A stretch of 64,000 nt of DNA from Blasia pusilla (taxonomy: Eukaryota > Marchantiophyta > Marchantiopsida > Blasiales). Of the stretch, positions 58,801 to 64,000 are shown piece by piece; position 1 is the stretch's first letter; each line of letters opens with the position of its first letter. The DNA lies in assembly GCA_050084515.1 (NCBI GenBank), contig CM114271.1, positions 39,618,001 through 39,682,000 of the forward strand. The letters run 5' to 3'. The translations under genes were made by a program, and so were the position numbers. A model generated the notes under the pieces. It saw only the letters and a list, made by a program, of their open reading frames with translations. It ran no database searches and had not been told where the DNA came from.

Positions 58801-61800
58801 CTTTGCCATTCTGGTGTAGTGTGTTGTTCGACTCAGCTCAGTGTACATCTATGGTGACTTTCAGATGTGCTGCTTGACCATGTAGTCTCGTCGTCAGAGA
58901 CTGTCAATGATGAAGATCTATCTCTAGTCAGGTAGGTAATTTTTCCTTCATTTTCTGTCACTTTTGTTCCTTCAACCGTTGTTGAAGAGATTGTGCCATT
59001 TGGTGGACATGACTGATTTCGATGAATGAATGAATCAGACACGCCTATTTATAAGTCTGCAGCGCAGAGTTGAGTTCTGTTTCAGAAGGGTATATATTTG
59101 TCATGTAAGTCTGTTAGATTGCCCAGTGGATCAAATTTTGCTTGGTCACATTCTCGCAAGATCTAGTCTTGGTTTGAGAAGACGTCAGATAATTACTTGC
59201 ACGGTCTTTTGATAGTGTTTTTCCAATTCAGAAAAGGAACAACTTAGCATGAAATATTATGACAGTCATAAGATTTTGTATCTTTTTTCCATTGATGCAT
59301 CACGTCTGACTTTGAAGTAAGGTATAGAGGGTTCATTAAGACACTCTAGTGGGTGTAGCGGCGGCATGTCTAGTGTGATGCCAGGGATTAGTCTCGCTTC
59401 TAAAGTGGGAGTTATTGTCATGTGTTTGCAGTCAATTCTCAGATGCACTTCATCATGCAATCTGCCCATCTTTGCCAACCGATGAGTTTAGTTTTGTGGT
59501 AATGATCAGCTACCTCTAAATGTGGAAAGCAACTTTTCAAATTTTTTCATGAGCAGCTAAAATGTCTCATGGCTGCTTTGACGAGCGTCTGTACTCAATG
59601 ATTTTGAGCGTTGCTAAACTTGAGACAAGAATGAGATCGGAGTAGTATATTGTCATATAATGAAGGTGTAATGAGGATTAACAGTGGCACCTCAAGGAAT
59701 ATGTACTTGAGATGACTTGTTCACTAGCTGAGGCATATTCATGAACCCTTGTTGTTTTAGTCCCATCGAAGTGAGAGTCTCTTCAGATGCCTTTAAACAC
59801 TAGGGATCCAAATCTAGCAACTCCTATAGAATGTACAGGCTCCCCCTACAATTGCCAAAGGTCATTCATCAAGATGCATGTTAGCATTCTTGATCTTCAG
59901 TGAGAATGTCTTAAACTGTACAAGGAGGTGGACAAAATCATTCGCCCCCTGGATAACCATCTTTGGTATGAGAAGTGGTGAGTTCAAAATGAGCGTCACC
60001 TTATCCCCAGGGTCCACTAAGCCAGTTGACTTGGAGCTTTTCCTCATCCTCTTCTGGCTACCAAAATCATGAAACCCAGTTTGACAATTGTGTCATGAGA
60101 TATGGCATTTTGCTAGGATGTGGAATCCAGTCACTTTGACTAATATGGACAAGTTTGAATTGAATACTTGTATCCTGGGTTTGTTGACAGGAAGCACCAG
60201 TTCTGAGTTTCCTCCGAGACGCACATGAGAAGAAACTACATATGATGCATACTCGACGTCAAATGCTGCCACGGTGGCTGAAAATCCACCAAAGTCCGAT
60301 TCACCTTCAAGAGAAAGACAGTGTCAGCACTCCTTTGCCACTGAGGGTTGTCACAGATAACCTTCCTTCCTTTGAAGATGGTGTGGACATCAACAATCAT
60401 AATAGAACAGAGGTAAGGATATGTGGAGAGGATTTTTGATACAAATGAAAAGTTGCAATGTATCCATCACCCTACTATATTTGGATTTAATAAGGATACA
60501 GGCTTCCATGTAGGACATGTGAATTGTTTTCTTGGATACAGTGTGTCATCATCCAGTCCCCTGCTTTGGTGTCATAATTTAATCAAAGTGTGCATTTTAT
60601 TTCTTCTTAGTTCTTTAATGGCTGATGTTTGAAATCAGGTGGGGTGTTCCCCAGGGAAGTGGCATTCCTACCCAGGGCATGGATCGTCCAGTCTTTAGAG
60701 AGATGGGTCCTGTGCCTAACATGCGTACGAACTTTATCATGCTTCTGGGTTAAAGCTTGGAAATCCAGGGCCTTCACAAACAAAGAGAAGACCTGTGAAG
60801 AGCCCAAGGCCAAAAGCTTAAAATTTGGTTGTGAAGGTGTCCCAGAAATGCATTGACAAGTAATACACCTGGAAGGGGTTTCCACAAGTATGTAGACTGC
60901 AAGTGGACTAGAGGCAAGTTCATTCATTCATTCTTACTGGATCTCGGTATTTGCAGTTGATGCCCGAGTCAAGTAATCCAGGCTCGATCCACTTGGATAT
61001 GGCAAGGGAGGAGAGTTCAACATTTGTTGAGTTGCAGGGGAAAAGAACAGACAGTTTTCAGGAACCTGATTATTACAATATGCATATAGATGATGACGAA
61101 GATACTTTGACCAGAGAAATGAAAGATGGTGATTTTGCGATGGAAAGTAATGAAGATGACAATACCAGAAGCTCCCAGTTTATGAGAAATCCAAAGCGGC
61201 GTAGGGAATCCAAGAAAAGTCTCGATAGTGATGAACCACCCAAGAAAAGGAAGCGGAATATAATGAATGAGTTCCAGATCAAGACAATTGAAGAAGCTCT
61301 GAAGGGGGAACCTGAAATGCAGCGGTATCCCAAGCTGATACAACAATGGACAAATAGTCTCAATGCAATGGTAACCTTCTTTCATTTTTTGTTGAAGAGC
61401 TTGACACACATGGTAGAAAAATGTAAAGAGGAGACACTCTGACAATCAATGTTTAGATTTCATTCAACAACTCGCAGTCATAATTGAGCCTTAGAGTTCT
61501 AGATGCAAATAATTGTCACTGATGGAAAGCTGGGTCCGTTGTCTAATTGATGTATCTTGGATTAAGTTGAGTACTGCTGTCTTTTTTCAGGGTCCGGAGA
61601 TAGCCGTCCACCAGCTGAAGAACTGGTATGTAAATGAAACGTTCTTGAAGCAGGTCATGTAGAGAAAATGGGAGTTCATTGTCAGTTTGATGAGTATGGG
61701 CAGTTTGGTTCATCCGGGTGTGCTGGTCATCAAAGTTGTCAAGACTTATGAGAAATCTTTTGAACAAAAGATTTCTCATAAGTTCTTCAATGATGATTTG

Positions 61801-62705
61801 CAATCTGAAGATCCGGACCATTGCCAGAGTGTCTAGGTATCGGAATATTTATGTTCTCTACATTTTGCATTTGGAATGGTTTGACTTATGACTGATTCTT
61901 GGGCTCTAGGAACTAGAGTCATGTCCTTGTCACATTCTTCTGACCATTGAATTGGTTTCTCAGAGCTGTTTGGGTTCAGTTAAAAGTCAAATTTCTAGTA
62001 TTTGCAGTCAAATCGATACCGAGATTTGTAATTACTCATCCATTTGCGGATACTCTGAGCAGGCTTAACAACAGGAAAGCAAGATTAGCTCGGATTGCCA
62101 GAGAAGAACGAGCTGCGGATGGTGATCCACGAGGTGAGAACTCTCGGCATACCAGGTCTGCTCAGGGACCTTTGGGGGAACTATTACATGATATAGCTGT
62201 AACTCCTCCGGCCTCTCCTGATGGTACTAGAAGTGGAGATGGTAGTTACAAGGACTCAGGAGCTAAGTGCGCAAGCAAATCAGCCCGATCTGTCAGCCAG
62301 AGGGATGCACATGGAGATACTGGATCAACTCCAGAATCTGCTAGTACGGAGTCTGCACAAATGCTTGTGGTTGATACACAGGATCCGAGAACTGTTTCAT
62401 CATGTGACACAGCAGGAAAGTTTAATTTAGGTGAGTATGTTTCTCTTAGAGATCTTGAAGGGAAGGAAGCTGCTTTAGGATTTATCTGTCAAGTTGATGG
62501 AGCATGGCAGGGTAGGACGCTTGAAGAGCAGAATCTATGTGTAGTACAGGTTACCGAATTCAAAGTGGATAAAACAACAAAGTTGCCCTATCCTTCCAAC
62601 TTGACAGGGACATCCTTTGAGGAGGCAGAGACATTACTCGGAAAAATCAGGGTTGCTTGGCACAAAGACAAGTTGGAGAAGGTTCATGAAAGCAGCAGTA
62701 AGTAG
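46856..62705 (+). CDS. NDX: Nodulin homeobox (NDX) protein, 16 exons
   Basis: Exons: 46856-46993, 47170-47325, 53462-53545, 55489-55617, 55980-56204, 56535-56666, 56854-56949, 57662-57823, 57947-58289, 58593-58718, 58865-58931, 59432-59498, 60191-60412, 60957-61370, 61591-61625, 62063-62705. All introns are GT-AG and the phases join to 1,012 residues. NDX-family segments: 'VEELHGLSARDMSKLL', 'LPLHLLANVV', 'YLLRGVRLLHSLSDLA', 'QCEASLQVLQNLCQ', 'FCETESVSFLDEVA', 'LFANLYCFNPEVCA', then NLS-like 'PKKRKR' (744-749), homeodomain (~745-810) and NDX-B (~919-1003). Arabidopsis NDX is a nuclear protein that binds single-stranded DNA in an R-loop at the COOLAIR promoter. ATG 46,856 is the first in frame after a TGA at 46,814; ATG 46,865 is possible. 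Exon 12 (59,432) is least certain. No inactivating change seen. Confidence 0.85.
47799..48071 (-). repeat. LTR of the intronic copia element, left
   Basis: Matches 53,155-53,417 over its length (blocks 'tgaaagatgagag', 'aactttatgg', 'cacttcagcca', 'tttatctaaca'). The left end is slightly uncertain: it reads tattatgaaag where the other copy has tgttgaaag. Confidence 0.7.
48330..49340 (-). pseudogene. RT and RNase H remnant of a second copia element
   Basis: On the minus strand: 'LYVDNLAFLTDNLIQLQQLK' (about 49,115; family YVDD, here YVDN), 'LHQQTYICEKLLEFGMNDC' (48,953), 'YPYATMVGSLIYGSNITHTD' (about 48,800), and an RNase H end 'REATKEMLWIRQLLAEIGF' in another frame (about 48,450). Because the first copia already has its own RNase H at 50,472-50,212, this is a separate element, nested in or next to the first. 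Confidence 0.7.
50212..52070 (-). pseudogene. Copia gag, integrase, RT and RNase H remnants (first copia)
   Basis: On the minus strand: gag-like 'KLKIIANNLASNGFPVSDLH' and 'ISRLPTEHKSLILVST' (about 51,970-51,840); integrase tail 'YLQVFGCQAFALIPAEGRKK' in a shifted frame and 'KRYKLFNPITLRIFFSKDIL' (51,500-51,300); RT start 'HEWQTSVEAEIASRHQNQAW' (about 50,930). The RT core with the YVDD box is missing. Then 'MVCTRPDIAFSVG', 'PWQAAKRVLNYMKGT' (about 50,680-50,560) and RNase H 'MSTSGCCFLLHAGVISWSSK', 'TETQYMALTHTVKEAIWLRR' (50,472-50,212). Stops, shifts and the internal deletion make it dead. The gap 49,400-50,200 has no motif I can name. Confidence 0.75.
52505..52598. repeat. Short tandem repeat gccagcacaccatgagca, five units
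   Basis: Five units beginning gccagca at 52,505, 52,529, 52,542, 52,561 and 52,580, with spacing 13-24 bp. They are located in what should be the leader of the intronic copia element. On the minus strand they make the hydrophobic low-complexity start of a 169-codon frame, which I do not call a gene. Confidence 0.75.
53155..53417 (-). repeat. LTR of the intronic copia element, right
   Basis: Ends are TGTTGAAAG and TATCTAACA on the + strand, giving short inverted termini. In the minus-strand sense this is the 5' LTR. Confidence 0.75.
54445..54810. repeat. 187-bp tandem duplication in NDX intron 3
   Basis: Two units start 'aa(c/t)gtg.aagtttattggg' at 54,445 and 54,632. They share long runs, such as 'ggtcaaatgtttatcaacaa' and 'aacctaagtaagttatttgt'. 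They are clearly diverged by scattered substitutions. The duplication lies inside the intron 53,546-55,488 and does not touch an exon. Confidence 0.85.
61242..62093 (+). other. NDX: NDX homeodomain, split over exons 14-16
   Basis: Helices 1-2 are in exon 14 ('NEFQIKTIEEALKGEPEM', 'YPKLIQQWTNSLNAM'). Helix 3 is split by an intron exactly at the invariant Trp: exon 15 ends '..VHQLKN' plus two bases of the Trp codon, and exon 16 continues 'LNNRKARLAR'. The DNA-contacting Asn51 and Arg of the canonical WFQNRR motif are kept, while Phe49 is Leu and Gln50 is Asn, as in other NDX proteins. The intron between exons 15 and 16 is 437 bp. Confidence 0.85.
62421..62675 (+). other. NDX: NDX-B C-terminal domain
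   Basis: Residues ~919-1003 of the joined protein, encoded in the last exon: 'FNLGEYVSLRDLEGKEAALG', 'ICQVDGAWQG', 'VVQVTEFKV' and 'FEEAETLLGKIRVAWHKDKL'. This is the conserved C-terminal region of NDX proteins, absent from other homeodomain classes. It supports the family call independently of the homeodomain. Confidence 0.8.
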
Positions 62706-64000
62706 CATGCAGAATAACTGAGAATTTTAGGCTGGTTTTGCTATGCAGCACAACCATGTATTATTCTATTTGACTTTGAAATGGAAGAAAAAGCGGAGAT
62801 GGAGAAACTTCAATGCTTTCGTTCTTTAAGGAGTTCCATGTCGAGTCCTGTTTCTTTCCTTGGCTTCTTTGCCTACTGTTTTGTTGGTAACAGCTGCAAA
62901 GAAGTCTTCAACAGTTCCAAACTGCGCTTTGCCCGAGTGGAAAACGGGGTAGAAAATGGCTGCTTCATGAGTGCCTGGGGCTCAGTCTAAGTGTCCCCTA
63001 TTACTCTCTTCTCGATGGGAAAACTGAGAAAGAAATGCCCCTTCATGAATGCCTCAGTGGTTCCTCAACTGAGAACAGGGGAGGAAGATGGTGGAGCGTT
63101 AGTGACACTCTGTACACTTCTGGATCGGACTCCACACCAAATATCCCTGCGAATTATGCACACTGGATGATTGGGTTCTTTGAATGTTGCAAGTAGCTGC
63201 GGTTTCCAAGCATTTCAGACACAGGGGGATCAACAAAGTAGTAACGACGTATGGTGCTTGTCCAATACCAAGACTGAAGCAAATAAACTGGAGGAGACTA
63301 GTATACATGACGGATGGAACTGTGGATCTTACTGTACACGCATAATCTACTGCATACCAAGTTTTTCCTACCATAGGAGTTCACCACCTTAAGAGATAAA
63401 ATGCAGAAAAAATGGATACCGGGATTTACTTTGATTCATTTATTTAGTCGTTCACCCTTTACTTACATGAATTTTTTGGCTGTTGTATTAGTTCTATTCA
63501 CATACATAACCTGCATAAAGATACCGATAGGTGTCAAATGAAGAAGTTTAGATGCTACAAAAGTTCCCTTGATAGAAATAAAGTGGGACACATAATTAGA
63601 CTATTGAGGAAAGATAGCTAAAGTAAACATCTCATTACACATGATTAGTATGTGGTTTTCCCTTTAATTTAATTATTTTTTATGACATCCCTTAATAATA
63701 GAAGGACTTCAAGAGGACAGGTGTCAAACGCTTGAGGAGGGTTTCTTTTAACTCCATCTTTTTTTAATTATATAGGTAATGGAATATTAAAGAAATATTT
63801 AAGTAACACTGATAAAAAAATGTTTCAAAAGTTTAGGTAGCGTGGGTGAGACTATGATGGTCTATAGAACATTTTAGGTGCCATGTAAGTTAGTGGAAAG
63901 ATACAAACATGCATGACCTTCCTTAACTACCATATGAACTATGTCTTATACACCACAAGTAAATCCACTTGAGTTTTAAATTCTTTTCAATGGCTCAAAA
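62706..64000 (+). other. NDX 3' region and downstream intergenic sequence
   Basis: No further coding frame with a recognised motif. AATAAA-type words at about 63,279 and 63,579 could be polyadenylation signals of NDX; neither can be confirmed from sequence. From about 63,400 the sequence is strongly AT-rich. Confidence 0.4.

Noticed and set aside
61017-61445. 142-codon minus frame opposite NDX exon 14
   Set aside because: Shadow of the exon carrying the homeodomain; the + strand frame has clear family motifs and splice sites.

Overview
The window comes from a nuclear plant genome rich in retrotransposons. One ordinary host gene is present: a 16-exon nodulin-homeobox (NDX) gene on the + strand (46,856-62,705), a family I know from land plants. 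Its spliceosomal introns, the many Ty3/gypsy and copia LTR retrotransposons and the long AT-rich decayed stretches fit a streptophyte. Some gypsy proteins remind me of non-flowering lineages (charophyte alga, bryophyte, lycophyte or fern), but I cannot name the species. I see no tRNA, rRNA, CRISPR array or organellar gene.

Left part (1-10.7 kb): a heavily decayed chromovirus, with a reverse transcriptase (RT) remnant at 1-870 and an integrase tail plus chromodomain at 4,085-4,591. A ~1 kb LTR-like repeat separates them. About 5 kb without a recognisable gene follows, then a stretch dense in a short ACTTGCAA-like motif.

Middle part (10.77-31.6 kb): three related Ty3/gypsy elements on the + strand. 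Copy 1 (10,771-20,742) is nearly full length but full of stops and frameshifts. It has a leader, gag, a protease-like region, RT, RNase H, integrase and a C-terminal PHD finger, and a solo LTR with a perfect 5-bp target duplication sits inside its gag. Copy 2 (23,258-28,200) keeps leader, gag and protease. The third element (28,318-31,613) has a TATA-bearing LTR-like start, a GC-rich leader and a decayed gag ending in a GA tract. Between copies 1 and 2 are another motif-rich stretch and a copia RT remnant.

Right-middle part (31.9-44.9 kb): on the - strand, a decayed DDE-type transposase with a SWIM zinc finger (31,931-35,856), then a comparatively young gypsy element (35,896-43,313). Its two 215-bp LTRs differ at 3 positions and it has a 613-codon RNase H-integrase frame, but its gag, protease and RT are broken. 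It abuts the 3' end of another PHD-type gypsy copy, whose PHD finger keeps all eight zinc ligands. A 771-bp LTR-leader-LTR mini-element follows.

Right part (44.9-64 kb): the NDX gene. Sixteen exons join in one open frame of 1,012 residues with consistent intron phases, ending in an atypical homeodomain and the NDX-B region. Intron 2 is 6.1 kb long because an old copia element with diverged LTRs, and pieces of a second copia, lie in it on the opposite strand. The mobile elements are almost all inactive by sequence; the NDX gene looks intact.
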